In this document: positions 26,229-35,335 of the stretch, in pieces
Layout of the letters: the number at the start of each line of letters is the position of its first letter
Numbering within the stretch: the stretch's first letter is position 1
DNA from: Anaerolineales bacterium
GTDB taxonomy: Bacteria > Chloroflexota > Anaerolineae > Anaerolineales > Villigracilaceae
Length of the DNA stretch: 64,000 nt
Direction: 5' to 3'
Assembly: GCA_030583905.1 (NCBI GenBank)
Contig: CP129481.1
Span: forward strand, 3,440,136 to 3,504,135
Translations under genes and position numbers: made by a program
The notes under the pieces: model-generated
The model's database searches: none
What the model was told of the DNA's origin: nothing
The model's input: the letters and a program-made list of their open reading frames with translations, nothing else

Positions 26229-26233
26229 TATCA

Positions 26234-26602
26234 CTACGAATATTCTTCCTTCATCAACCGCTCAAATCCCTGCTTCGTGAGCTGACTTAACTCCTCGAAC
26301 AGCGGCGTTTCGACCTTCTTGAAATTGAAGCAGGATTTTCCCTGCATGTGCTTTTTGAGTTCAGGCGAGATGTTCTTCAGCAAATCGGGATACATATACA
26401 CAGGCATGAGATAAAAAGATACATAATTCTTCTTGACCTGCGCCGAGCCGAAGAAAATTTCCTTCTTCCATTTTTCGCTGTACGCCGCATCGAGATAATA
26501 TGTATCGTCCGTATCGGTCTTGACGGTCAGTTTTTTGGCATAGGGTTTGAGGATGGATCTGAGGGATTCAAAGACAAAGGGAAATTCGGTCTGTGCGGGC
26601 AT
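26234..26602 (-). CDS. Conserved hypothetical protein, 122 aa
   Basis: A soluble protein of 122 residues rich in Lys and aromatic residues. Conspicuous stretches are KKNYVSFYLMPVYMYP and MQGKSCFNFKK. I recognise it as a widespread small protein of unknown function but cannot name the family with confidence. It is the second gene of a pair after the NBR1-like lipoprotein, 9 bases downstream. Confidence 0.6.
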   Translation of the reverse strand: MPAQTEFPFVFESLRSILKPYAKKLTVKTDTDDTYYLDAAYSEKWKKEIFFGSAQVKKNYVSFYLMPVYMYPDLLKNISPELKKHMQGKSCFNFKKVETPLFEELSQLTKQGFERLMKEEYS

Positions 26603-26611
26603 TTTTTACTC

Positions 26612-27169
26612 CTAAGGTGGGACAATGATCTTTATAAAGATCAGATCACCAAACACATTTCCGTCGGGGTCAACGGCTTGCCAAGACGATTCATACGAGC
26701 CGGGGGCGGCGGGAGCAATAAAGCGGATGCGCAGTGTGGCTTGCGTCCCGGCACGGGCAGGGAAAAGCGGCTGTTCCTCCGCCGCGCCGAGGGTGGAACC
26801 GCTCACCCATTTCAATTTGTAGGCTGCATCCCAGTCGCAGGTTCCGCTATTTTGCACCAGCCATTGCTTGTCAATGACCGCGCCGCCAAAGAAATTCGTG
26901 CCATCCGGAACGGTGAGATCGTCCAGAAACGCCAGTCCGTTCGTGCAGGGTTCGGGAGTGGGCGTTTGGGTTGGCACGGCGGTCAAGGTTGGTGTGGCAG
27001 GCGTGAAAAAGGACGGGACGGGCGTCGTCGTTGGCAGGGATGAAGTGGGGGGAATCGATGTCGGCGGGCGGAACGGCGTAGGCGCGGCTTGGGACGCACA
27101 TGCCGCGACAAGGAAAAGGATCGGGAGAAGAATCAGGCAAGAGCGGAGAAAGAGGCGAAACGTAGTCAT
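26612..27169 (-). CDS. Lipoprotein with NBR1-type Ig-like (FW) domain
   Basis: A protein of 185 residues. The lipobox VAAC near residue 24 is followed by a Thr/Pro-rich linker (about 30-75). The C-terminal half is a compact beta domain with PDGTNFF, KQWLVQNSGTCDWD, RIRFIAPAAPGSYESSW and GNVFGD, the pattern of the NBR1 FW domain common in Anaerolineae surface proteins. The role is probably binding outside the cell; the ligand is unknown. Confidence 0.8.
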   Translation of the reverse strand: MTTFRLFLRSCLILLPILFLVAACASQAAPTPFRPPTSIPPTSSLPTTTPVPSFFTPATPTLTAVPTQTPTPEPCTNGLAFLDDLTVPDGTNFFGGAVIDKQWLVQNSGTCDWDAAYKLKWVSGSTLGAAEEQPLFPARAGTQATLRIRFIAPAAPGSYESSWQAVDPDGNVFGDLIFIKIIVPP

Positions 27170-27171
27170 TG

Positions 27172-27204
27172 AAAAAGGACACGGAGTTCCGTGTCCTTTT
27201 ATTT
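27172..27204. terminator. Terminator after recA
   Basis: AAAAGGACACGG and CCGTGTCCTTTT form a stem with A/T-runs on both sides. It lies directly after the recA stop. Confidence 0.85.
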
Positions 27205-27208
27205 TACT

Positions 27209-28315
27209 TTATGCCTCTTCGTCGCCACCACCCGAGTCGTCACCGACCTCGGGTCCCATGTCGAGCGGCAGGGCGATCTCGCCGGTCATGGATTTTTGTC
27301 TGATGACGCCTTCGATCTCACCCATCAGGTCGGGATTGGAGCGCAGATAGTCTTTTGCGTTCTCGCGACCCTGACCAAGGCGCAGGTCGCCGTAGGAGAA
27401 GAACGCGCCGCGCTTCGTGACGACCTCGAACTTGGTCGCCAGATCCAGGACATCGCCGCTCTTCGAGATGCCTTCGTTGAACATGATGTCGAACTCAGCG
27501 GTGCGGAACGGCGGCGCGACCTTATTCTTGACGATCTTGACACGTGTGCGGTTGCCGATGACTTCCTCGCCGACCTTGATGGATTGGATGCGACGCACAT
27601 CAAGACGCACGGAAGCGTAGAACTTCAGCGCTTGCCCGCCTGTGGTGGTTTCAGGGTTGCCGAACATCACGCCGATCTTCTGGCGCAGTTGGTTGGTGAA
27701 GATAACGGCGGTTTTGGTCTGGTTGATCGCGCCGGAGAGTTTGCGGAGAGCCTGAGACATGAGACGCGCTTGCACACCCATGGTGGCATCGCCCATATCG
27801 CCCTCGATCTCAGAGCGCGGAACGAGCGCAGCGACAGAGTCAACGACGACCACATCCACGGCACCGGAGCGGACAAGGGTTTCGGCGATCTCGAGCGCTT
27901 GTTCGCCCGTATCCGGCTGGGAAACGAGCAGGTTGTCGATGTCCACACCGACGCGCGCGGCATAGACCGGGTCGAGGGCGTGTTCCATGTCAATAAATGC
28001 GGCGGTACCGCCCAGTTTCTGCGCTTCAGCGACAATATGCTGACAAAGGGTGGTCTTACCCGAAGATTCAGGTCCATAGATCTCGATCACACGTCCGCGC
28101 GGGACGCCGCCGACGCCAAGGGCAATATCGAGGGAAAGCGAGCCGGTTGGGATGATCTCGGTCACCATGCCATGCGCTTCACCGAGGCGCATGATCGAGC
28201 CGTCGCCGTAGCGTTTGAGAATGTCGCCGACAGCCTTATCCAGAACTGCCTGCTTGGCGTTATCCATATTTTGAGTCTGTGCGGCTTCTGCGGGTGCGGA
28301 ACGTTTTCTAGCCAT
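27209..28315 (-). CDS. recA: Recombinase RecA
   Basis: A protein of 368 residues with the Walker A motif GPESSGKTT near residue 80, Walker [15 protein letters not shown], and the canonical [23 protein letters not shown] (L2 loop) region. The acidic C-terminus is [11 protein letters not shown]. It promotes strand exchange and LexA self-cleavage. The promoter upstream contains an imperfect palindrome resembling the operator at 46526-46578, compatible with SOS control. Confidence 0.99.
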   Translation of the reverse strand: MARKRSAPAEAAQTQNMDNAKQAVLDKAVGDILKRYGDGSIMRLGEAHGMVTEIIPTGSLSLDIALGVGGVPRGRVIEIYGPESSGKTTLCQHIVAEAQKLGGTAAFIDMEHALDPVYAARVGVDIDNLLVSQPDTGEQALEIAETLVRSGAVDVVVVDSVAALVPRSEIEGDMGDATMGVQARLMSQALRKLSGAINQTKTAVIFTNQLRQKIGVMFGNPETTTGGQALKFYASVRLDVRRIQSIKVGEEVIGNRTRVKIVKNKVAPPFRTAEFDIMFNEGISKSGDVLDLATKFEVVTKRGAFFSYGDLRLGQGRENAKDYLRSNPDLMGEIEGVIRQKSMTGEIALPLDMGPEVGDDSGGGDEEA

Positions 28316-28418
28316 GAGTTGGTTCTCCAGTTTACGTATGTCATTGCATGCAATCTCCCACTTTAAATTTTGAGATCGCTTTGGGTCAATACCCTGACAA
28401 TGACGGGAAGTTGTCGAA

Positions 28419-28446
28419 AGTATAGCACAGTTGTTCTAAACGTCAA
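28419..28446 (-). promoter_or_regulatory. recA promoter with LexA-like half-palindrome in the spacer
   Basis: TTGACG (28446-28441), 16 bases, TATACT (28424-28419) on the minus strand. The spacer holds TAGAAC-AACT-GTGCTA (28438-28423), which differs from the consensus GAAC-N4-GTTC at one base of one arm. The promoter overlaps the stop codon of the upstream M23 gene. Confidence 0.75.
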
Positions 28447-29507
28447 GGCTGGGAAGTGGGCGTGACGGGAAGGAAATCCAGTGTCGGCACGGGAGGACGC
28501 TCACTGCTAAAGCCTCGCTCACCTGTAAAGGTAAAGTACGCCACCTGCCCGGGGAAGACCTCCACCCACGTCTGACGGAGGCGGTCTTCAAACCGGAACG
28601 ACACCTTGTAAATACCGGCGGGCAGATCGCCCAGCACAAGATTCTCGTTGTAATACGGGTCGGGGTTGACTGCGCCGCCCACTCCATATGTCCGCGTGAT
28701 GAACGTCTGCCCGTTCTCCTCGGATTGCACGGTCACTTCGAACGAAGTAAGCAGCCTGCCGCGCGTATCCATCACACGCCCCGCCAGCACTCCCCAACCC
28801 TGTGGCGGAGCGATCCACAACTCGGGATTATAGGTGTAGAAAAAGGAATTTCCGGAAAGCCGAACTTCAAAATGGACGTGCGGTCCGGTGGTGGCGCCGG
28901 TCGCGCCGACAAAGCCGACTATATCCCCTGCATTTATACGCCGACCGAGTACCACGTTCATTTCGCTCATGTGAGCATAGATCGTATAAAGCTGCTGATC
29001 CCTGTAGCCAAAATCGTGGCGGATGGCAACCGCCAACCCGTACGGGTCGGTTTCATCGCCCGGCGTTTCGCGGAACAAACCCCAGCCTGCCCACACCACA
29101 GTACCGGGTCCAGCCGCCATAATGGGCGTCCCCTCCGGCGAAGGAATGTCCACGCCGGTATGCACCACGTTGATGCCGAAGAACACGCCGCCATAGCGAT
29201 AGTCCGCATTGGGCCAGTTGGTCTGGTCCGCGGCGATGGGGCGGATGAAGTAAAAATGATCATGGGGAGAAACAGCCCACGGCACGGGATAAAGAGGCGG
29301 ACGCCAGTTCGTGATCGGTTCCGCGCCGGGCAATGGAAGACTGAACTGGAACGGCTCCGGCGAAGGAGTCAAAAACGCTTCAAACGGGACCTCAGGCTGG
29401 TCCATCCCTTCGGAGGGGATCACCGGCGTCGGGGGGATGTCACCTACCGAAGCGGAACAGGCGGAAAGAAGGAGCGAGGCGAAAACGAGGGTGCGGATGA
29501 AATTCAT
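28443..29507 (-). CDS. M23 family metallopeptidase lipoprotein
   Basis: A protein of 354 residues with lipobox LLSAC near residue 17. The peptidase domain (about 110-225) has the LytM ligands in VVHTGVDIPSPEG and GPHVHFEVR. A beta-sandwich (about 240-335) follows and resembles a carboxypeptidase-regulatory-like domain. Members cut peptidoglycan cross-links, although Chloroflexota wall structure varies, so the target is uncertain. It is 40 bases downstream of the TolB-like lipoprotein gene. Confidence 0.88.
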   Translation of the reverse strand: MNFIRTLVFASLLLSACSASVGDIPPTPVIPSEGMDQPEVPFEAFLTPSPEPFQFSLPLPGAEPITNWRPPLYPVPWAVSPHDHFYFIRPIAADQTNWPNADYRYGGVFFGINVVHTGVDIPSPEGTPIMAAGPGTVVWAGWGLFRETPGDETDPYGLAVAIRHDFGYRDQQLYTIYAHMSEMNVVLGRRINAGDIVGFVGATGATTGPHVHFEVRLSGNSFFYTYNPELWIAPPQGWGVLAGRVMDTRGRLLTSFEVTVQSEENGQTFITRTYGVGGAVNPDPYYNENLVLGDLPAGIYKVSFRFEDRLRQTWVEVFPGQVAYFTFTGERGFSSERPPVPTLDFLPVTPTSQP

Positions 29508-29547
29508 GATTTCTTTGGAGGCTTGGCGGAAAGCCGAATCGCTCCAA

Positions 29548-31437
29548 TTACGGGAGCACCGTCGGCGGGGTGGGCGTGGACGAAGGCGTGAAGGTCAGGC
29601 TGGGAGTGAAGGTCGCTGTCGGCGTGCGGGATGGGGTGAAGGTGATGCGCGGCGTGCGGGTGGGACGCGGCGTCGGCGTGAAGGTCGGCGTGTTGGTCGG
29701 CGTGAGGGTGGGAGCCAGCACGCGGGTCGGGGTGACGAGCGCTTCGATGGGATACAGTTCCTGCATGGCGGCGTACCAGTTCAATCCGCTGGTGAGGGCG
29801 AAGGTGGTGAAGCGCGCGCCGGCGTAATATGTGCGCCAGGTCGGCAACGCAGGTTGTCGCTCCCAGTCGTAGGCGGCGGCGAGGGAGGTGATGTCTATCC
29901 AATATCCGGCGGGGACCGGGGCGTAACTGCCGCCCTGCTCATACGTGCGCGGATCGAGGTCGTAACGCGCGCTCAAGTTCCACGGCGCATTGTGGATCGG
30001 CTCGCCGAGCGAACCATCCTGCACGCTGGCGCGGATGTACAAACGCCAATAGGTCTGCGCGCCAATGTCCTCGCGCAAGGCGACCATCCAGTTGGCGTTC
30101 GCCATCAGCGAGTTGATTGCGAAGGCGCGCCCGGTGTACAGCCAATCTTCATCTAAGCCGGGCTCGAGGCTGGTCGTCAATGGGACAAAAGCATTTTCAA
30201 GACTTGCAAGCGCGTCCCAGCCCGTCTCCTGAATCACACGCTGGCGCAGTGCAACAAAAGCCTCATCCACGAGATCGTGCAACTGCGGATAAGGAGCCTG
30301 CACGTTCTCGATCTCGACCACGTACCAGCGTTGATTCGGCACATCGGCGGCGGGCGTGACTGCGAGAATCCACAACGGCGTGGGCGATGCATCCACAGCT
30401 TGGGCAAGCGAAGCAGGCAGGGCATTCGGCAGTTCGGCATAGCCCCACGTCATGCCGCGCACACGTCCGCTCAAAAGTGTGGGAGCAAGCAATAGATTTC
30501 CGTCAAGGTCGTAGGATGTCAGGAAGTATTGATTCGGCGCGCTGATGACAAAGACCACCCGGTCGGCAGATTCGTTCCATGTGCCGAGACCTCCGTCGCT
30601 GATCCAGTATGCAACGCGGTCTGGATTCGCAGCCTCCCACACGTACAAGCCGCTGAAACCGACGTTCTGCGAAATGGACGACCACAGCAATTGCGCGCCG
30701 TCCCTGCTCCAAACCGGCGCGCTCTCGGAAGCAAAAGGCGTATTGCTCAGGTTCGTATAACGCTCGTCGCCAGCCAGATCGAGATTGGCAAGCCAGACGT
30801 CACTGTCACCGCCGCGCGAGGAGATGAACGCCACATTGCGCCCGTCGGGAGCCCAGGCGGGAGAGTGGTCAGAGGCGGGATGTTGGGTCAGTGGGATGAT
30901 CTCGCCCGTTGTCACATTGACCACCGCGATCTCAAGGTTGTCATTGACATAGGTCTCAAAGGCGAGCCACTGTCCATCCGGCGACCAGGATGGAGCGGAG
31001 TCATATTGAGGCGAATCCGTCAACTGAGTGAGATCCCCGGTCGCCAGATCCATCACGTACAGATCCCAAAATCCGCCGCGGTCGGAGGCGAAGGCAAGGC
31101 GGGTTCGGTCGGGGCTGAGCGCGGGCGCGATGTCGTTCCACTCGCCCGTCGTGATGCGCGTCAGCGGCTGGTCTTGCGGATGAAAGATGAAGAGATGGGC
31201 GTAGCCGTTTTCCTCGATGGATAGGAAGACCAGGTTGCGCTGATCCGCGGACGGAGGCGGCGCTTCGGACGTCGCCTCGACCGGAATCTCAAACGCAGGC
31301 TCATCCGTCGGGACGGTTTCCACCGGCTGCGAACAGGCGGATAACACAAACCCAAGAATGATAAAAAGATATACGGTTTTTATGCGACGGATTGGGAAAT
31401 ACAAGGACATGGAATCATCAACAGATGCTGAACGCAT
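29548..31437 (-). CDS. TolB-like beta-propeller lipoprotein
   Basis: A protein of about 629 residues. The lipobox LSAC precedes several WD40-like/PD40 blades between about 70 and 330, each with a SPDGxxLAF-like core (APALSPDRTRLAFASDRGG, APSWSPDGQWLAFET, SPAWAPDGRNVAFISS). A mixed domain (about 345-560) and a C-terminal Thr-Pro-Thr repeat tail follow. It probably binds partners on the cell surface. The ATG at 31437 directly follows the previous stop (TAAATG). An internal ATG at 31410 would give a shorter, more normal lipoprotein signal, so the start is uncertain. Confidence 0.78.
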   Translation of the reverse strand: MRSASVDDSMSLYFPIRRIKTVYLFIILGFVLSACSQPVETVPTDEPAFEIPVEATSEAPPPSADQRNLVFLSIEENGYAHLFIFHPQDQPLTRITTGEWNDIAPALSPDRTRLAFASDRGGFWDLYVMDLATGDLTQLTDSPQYDSAPSWSPDGQWLAFETYVNDNLEIAVVNVTTGEIIPLTQHPASDHSPAWAPDGRNVAFISSRGGDSDVWLANLDLAGDERYTNLSNTPFASESAPVWSRDGAQLLWSSISQNVGFSGLYVWEAANPDRVAYWISDGGLGTWNESADRVVFVISAPNQYFLTSYDLDGNLLLAPTLLSGRVRGMTWGYAELPNALPASLAQAVDASPTPLWILAVTPAADVPNQRWYVVEIENVQAPYPQLHDLVDEAFVALRQRVIQETGWDALASLENAFVPLTTSLEPGLDEDWLYTGRAFAINSLMANANWMVALREDIGAQTYWRLYIRASVQDGSLGEPIHNAPWNLSARYDLDPRTYEQGGSYAPVPAGYWIDITSLAAAYDWERQPALPTWRTYYAGARFTTFALTSGLNWYAAMQELYPIEALVTPTRVLAPTLTPTNTPTFTPTPRPTRTPRITFTPSRTPTATFTPSLTFTPSSTPTPPTVLP

Positions 31438-31803
31438 TTACCCTGAGTCAGTTGCGGGGTTTTGGATCACATCAAACGAAAAATGACGCGGCTCATCGGA
31501 AGGTCCGTTTTCGGGATAGTACAGGCGCGCAGTCAGCGTGTAGGGGTTGCGAAGTTCGCCGCGGATGTGCATGGTGAATTCGAGTTTCCAGCTCAGCGGC
31601 TCGACGATATTCGTGGAAGCGACCTCCTCCCCATCCGCATCGTTGAGTGACACTTCAATGTATGGACGTTTCTGGAAGGGCGTGACGTCAATGTTGACGC
31701 GCACCCGATAACCATCGGGGTAGGGTGTGGCGCTGAGCGAAGTGATCTTGGTCTCTTCGGGCACGGCGCGGGTCAAATTGTCTTCGGGGAAGAAAAATTC
31801 CAT
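31438..31803 (-). CDS. Hypothetical protein, 121 aa, beta-rich
   Basis: A protein of 121 residues starting MEFFFPEDNLTRAVPEETKI. No signal peptide or membrane helix. It is predicted to be largely beta strand, with alternating hydrophobic residues (YRVRVNIDVTPF, YIEVSLNDADG, LTARLYYPEN). I do not recognise a family. The stop abuts the ATG of the TolB-like gene, suggesting they are co-translated. Confidence 0.65.
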   Translation of the reverse strand: MEFFFPEDNLTRAVPEETKITSLSATPYPDGYRVRVNIDVTPFQKRPYIEVSLNDADGEEVASTNIVEPLSWKLEFTMHIRGELRNPYTLTARLYYPENGPSDEPRHFSFDVIQNPATDSG

Positions 31804-31900
31804 GCGGACGATTATACCCTGCGGGCACATTGTAACAAGAAACGAATGGGCGAGAGAAAGATTACAGTTTCATTAGTTGAGGTGTGTATAATGGCATATC

Positions 31901-32491
31901 ATGAATGCCAATCTTACAAGTTCATTGCCAGAGGCGTATCAGGAAGTCCTTTATTGGAAGATCACCGAGAACAAAAGCCGAATCATTTGGATGAACATCC
32001 TTGGCATCCTCCTGTTCTTCGTTTTTGGGTTGATCTTTTCCGCCCTCGCTGACGGTCTGGGAAGAATGCCTTCGTCCATTGGATTTGGGCTGGGTGAAAT
32101 CGGCATGATCCTGCTGGGAATCGTGCTGACCTTGGTGTTGCATGAGTTGGTACACGGCATGGTCATGCGCACATATGGAGCGACTCCCCAATACGGCGTG
32201 ATATGGAAACAGATGATGTTCTATGCCACTGCGCCGGGGTTTGCTTTTCCCCGTAACGGTTATATCGGCATAGCGCTTGCGCCGCTCGTGTTCATCAGCA
32301 TTCTGGTCGTTCTGGGGATGTGGGCATTGCAAGGAACGCTCTGGGTGGCGCTATTGACCATCTGCGGCACCCTCAACGCCAGCGGCGCAGTGGGAGACAT
32401 GTGGATCACGTCCATTGTTCTCCGTTACCCAGTCACAGCCCGCATTGTGGATGAACGCGATGGAATCCGGGTATTTCTGCCGAAGTTGTAA
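31901..32491 (+). CDS. DUF3267 membrane protein with HExxH zinc-protease motif
   Basis: A protein of 196 residues with four to five membrane helices. HELVHG (about residue 85) fits the HExxH metal site of M50-like integral membrane proteases. A second conserved region APGFAFPRNGYIGIALAPL follows, as in DUF3267 proteins. Whether it is an active protease is not known. TATAAT ends 8 bases before the ATG, so the message may be leaderless. Confidence 0.75.
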   Translation: MNANLTSSLPEAYQEVLYWKITENKSRIIWMNILGILLFFVFGLIFSALADGLGRMPSSIGFGLGEIGMILLGIVLTLVLHELVHGMVMRTYGATPQYGVIWKQMMFYATAPGFAFPRNGYIGIALAPLVFISILVVLGMWALQGTLWVALLTICGTLNASGAVGDMWITSIVLRYPVTARIVDERDGIRVFLPKL

Positions 32492-32636
32492 GGAGGGTGA
32501 TTACAAAGCCTACATTTGCCTACACGCAAATCCATTTTCTAAAAGCAGCTCCCTGCCGCGAAACGCAGCGACGAGACGTGGGTTAGAGTCGCTGTAATTC
32601 CATGCAATTCCATTTTATTCATTCAAGGAGTTCATC

Positions 32637-32840
32637 ATGCGACAACGAAATTGGCGGTTGGTCATTACAGGTTTCATCTTCCTCGCGCTGGCGGCTGGAT
32701 TTTTTCTCTTCATGACGCCCATGGCAAGGAGTTCCACGGACCCGGTGGAATTCATGCGGCTGATTGGACAAGTCTCCGGCGTGGTTGGCGGAGTAAGCGT
32801 CGCCCTCATCCTCTTCGGGTTGATCGGCAAAAAGGCGTAA
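32637..32840 (+). CDS. Small two-helix membrane protein, 67 aa
   Basis: Two hydrophobic helices (about 8-27 and 43-63) separated by a short polar loop. AAGGAG precedes the ATG and a strong terminator follows, so this is a real one-gene transcript or the end of one. No family recognised. Confidence 0.7.
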   Translation: MRQRNWRLVITGFIFLALAAGFFLFMTPMARSSTDPVEFMRLIGQVSGVVGGVSVALILFGLIGKKA

Positions 32841-32872
32841 CGGAAATCAGCCATCCAAAATCAAATCCACAC

Positions 32873-32912
32873 AAATCCCTCTGATTGTCAATCCGGAGGG
32901 ATTTTTTGTTTT
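32873..32912 (+). terminator. Intrinsic terminator
   Basis: AAATCCCTC and GAGGGATTT arms around a short loop, followed by TTTTGTTTT. Confidence 0.85.
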
Positions 32913-32997
32913 CCCCATCCTCCGCTTTATACCTGCTGCGTTATGTTGAATTCGAGAGAATCGCGTGCTAAGATGAAATTGAGAAGGAGATAATCCC

Positions 32998-33372
32998 ATG
33001 TTGGCATCTGTTTCGCTTGTTCTTGGTATCCTGATTGCGGCAATCATTCTGACCGTCACTCGCCGCCCAACGTCAGGGATGGTCGATTCAGCGCCAAAGC
33101 CAACTCTGCTTGGATGGGTTGCATTGGGACTTGGTCTGATCGCAACAAAGGCATTGGTCCTTGGAATGTCGCTCTCGTCCCAACCCAATGATGCGGGTCT
33201 GGGAGCATTCCTGCTCTCCATTGCACTTGGTTTTGCCGCGGTGGTAATCAGTATTGGAGCCATCATAAGGCGCGAACTGCACTGGCTGACGTGGGTCGGG
33301 CTTGCCATTGGACTATTTCCCGCGATCTTCTGGATCATCTTTTTGTTTGGCAATATATTCGGCGGGGGATAA
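32998..33372 (+). CDS. Membrane protein, 124 aa, four helices
   Basis: Four predicted membrane helices and a Gly-rich C-terminus (GNIFGGG). It resembles the next gene product in its final segment (helix-WLTWVGLAIGL), so the two may be distant paralogues. AGGAG lies before the ATG. Function unknown. Confidence 0.65.
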   Translation: MLASVSLVLGILIAAIILTVTRRPTSGMVDSAPKPTLLGWVALGLGLIATKALVLGMSLSSQPNDAGLGAFLLSIALGFAAVVISIGAIIRRELHWLTWVGLAIGLFPAIFWIIFLFGNIFGGG

Positions 33373-33415
33373 TGGCGGAGATTCCCAGCGAAGAATCCCA
33401 AAAAGGATGTGTGAA

Positions 33416-33763
33416 ATGAAAACGAAAACTGAACTTCCAGTGGATGTTCCCTGGTGGCGACGCATTCTCAAGCAGCCTGACACGAAGCTCGGCTGGTGGT
33501 CGCTCGGCTTGGCGGTTGTGTACATCATGCTTATGATTATCAACAGCGTGGTCTTCATGCGCCTGCCCGGAAATATCCCCTGGCGGACAACATTGCTCCC
33601 CTTCTACGGCATCTTCATGCTATTGTGCGGATTCGCCGCCGGAATCGTTGGTCTCACTGCAATGACCCGTCAACATGAGCGCTCATGGCTGGTGTGGTTG
33701 AGCATCCTGATCGGGCTGAACACCCTCATTTTTGTGCTCGGTGAGTTCCTGTTTCCGCATTAA
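33416..33763 (+). CDS. Membrane protein, 115 aa, three helices
   Basis: Starts MKTKTELPVDVPWWRRIL and has three membrane helices. AAAGGA is placed before the ATG at 33416. A longer frame upstream overlaps the previous gene and is rejected. Located 43 bases after the preceding membrane protein and probably co-transcribed. Confidence 0.65.
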   Translation: MKTKTELPVDVPWWRRILKQPDTKLGWWSLGLAVVYIMLMIINSVVFMRLPGNIPWRTTLLPFYGIFMLLCGFAAGIVGLTAMTRQHERSWLVWLSILIGLNTLIFVLGEFLFPH

Positions 33764-33782
33764 AAACTGTGAATCCCCAGAC

Positions 33783-33818
33783 CTGACAGATTTCATAGAA
33801 TCTGTCAGGTCTTTTTAT
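33783..33818 (+). terminator. Intrinsic terminator
   Basis: AGACCTGACAGATT and AATCTGTCAGGTCT pair perfectly and are followed by TTTTTATTT. Confidence 0.92.
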
Positions 33819-33839
33819 TTCGGGTGTATGATTGCCCCC

Positions 33840-35318
33840 ATGTCAAAAAACCGTATCATTCTTGTTACAGCGGGGATCATGCTCAGCCTGTTCCTCGCTT
33901 CCATGGAAGCAACCGTCGTCGCCACCGCCATGCCGACCATCGTCGGTCAATTGGGCGGACTGGAACATTACTCGTGGGTCTTCTCGGCGTACATGCTGGC
34001 TTCGACCACCACTGTTCCGTTATACGGCAAACTCTCCGATATCTACGGGCGGCGGAAGTTGTATCTCTTCGCAATGACGCTCTTCCTCGTCGGCTCGGTA
34101 TTGTGCGGGCAGGCTCAGACCATGACTCAACTCGTCCTTGCCCGCGCCCTGCAGGGACTCGGCGCAGGCGGCGTCATGCCGCTGGCGTTCATCCTGATCG
34201 GTGAGATGTTCACACTCGAACAACGCGCAAAAATGCAGGGGCTTTTCTCCGGCGTGTGGGGCGTTTCATCAGTGGCAGGTCCGCTGCTCGGCGGCTTCAT
34301 CGTGGACAGCCTCTCATGGGAATGGGTGTTCTACGTCAACATCGTGCCGGGGCTGATCGCCGCGGCGTTGGTCGGGTTTGGGTGGAAGGACCAGATCCAA
34401 CGTCAGGGCAGAGCCGTGGTGGATTATGCCGGAGCGATCCTGCTCTCCGCCGCAGTCGTCACGCTGTTGATCGGGCTGACCGGCACGGACTTCGGCTCAT
34501 CCGCCAGCCTGACCCTGATCGGTGTCTCCATCGTTTTGTTCGCCGCTTTGACCTGGGTTGAAAGCCGCGCCGCCGACCCGATCCTGCCGATCGGTCTGTT
34601 CCGCCGCGACCGTCTGTTCTCGATTGCCATCCTGCACGGTGTGTTCGCGGGCTGGGCATTGTTCGGGAGCATTTCGTACATCCCGTTGTTCGTGCAATCG
34701 GTGTTCGGGACGAGCGCGACGCAGGCGGGCATCACCATCACGCCGATCCTGATGGGCTGGGTGTTCGCGAGCATCATCGGCGCGCGCATTTTGTTGAAGG
34801 TCGGCTATCAACGGCTGACCATCTTTGGCACATCCCTGCTGGTAATCGGCGCATTCTTTCTCTCGCTCGTCAACGCGGACACCAGCCAGCCTTTGATGAT
34901 GCTCGTCGTCTCGCTGATGGGCATCGGTATGGGCTTTTCCATCCCGCCGTTTTTGATCGCCGTGCAAACCACCGTGGAGCGGCGACTGCTCGGCACCGCC
35001 ACCTCCACGATGCAGTTCAGCCGCTCCATCGGCGGGACGATCGGAGTCAGCGTGATGGGCGCGGCGCTGACTATGCGACTCGCCTCGAACCTGAACGCCT
35101 CTGGACTTAACCCCGAGCTGGTCTCACAACTGCTCGAGCCTTCATCCGGCGTCCAAACCGTCCTCGACGAAGGTCTGCGCCTCGCGCTGGCAGATGGCAT
35201 CCATTTCGTATTCGTGATCGCGCTGGTCGCTGCCGCGCTGGCATTCGTCACGGTCTTCTTCACGCCGCGCATTGACTTAAAAGATAAACCCGCCACCGCC
35301 CCTATCAGCGCGGATTAA
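33840..35318 (+). CDS. MFS drug exporter, DHA2 (EmrB/QacA) family
   Basis: A protein of 492 residues with 14 predicted helices. Family motifs include ATVVATAMPTIVGQLGG near the start, the motif A loop GKLSDIYGRRKLYL, and the motif C region GPLLGGFIVDSLSWEWVFYVN. It is a proton-coupled exporter of hydrophobic compounds. Substrate unknown. TATGAT ends 8 bases before the chosen ATG at 33840. An ATG at 33828 overlaps that element and is less likely. Confidence 0.9.
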   Translation: MSKNRIILVTAGIMLSLFLASMEATVVATAMPTIVGQLGGLEHYSWVFSAYMLASTTTVPLYGKLSDIYGRRKLYLFAMTLFLVGSVLCGQAQTMTQLVLARALQGLGAGGVMPLAFILIGEMFTLEQRAKMQGLFSGVWGVSSVAGPLLGGFIVDSLSWEWVFYVNIVPGLIAAALVGFGWKDQIQRQGRAVVDYAGAILLSAAVVTLLIGLTGTDFGSSASLTLIGVSIVLFAALTWVESRAADPILPIGLFRRDRLFSIAILHGVFAGWALFGSISYIPLFVQSVFGTSATQAGITITPILMGWVFASIIGARILLKVGYQRLTIFGTSLLVIGAFFLSLVNADTSQPLMMLVVSLMGIGMGFSIPPFLIAVQTTVERRLLGTATSTMQFSRSIGGTIGVSVMGAALTMRLASNLNASGLNPELVSQLLEPSSGVQTVLDEGLRLALADGIHFVFVIALVAAALAFVTVFFTPRIDLKDKPATAPISAD

Positions 35319-35335
35319 ACCTTTCTTTTCTCATT

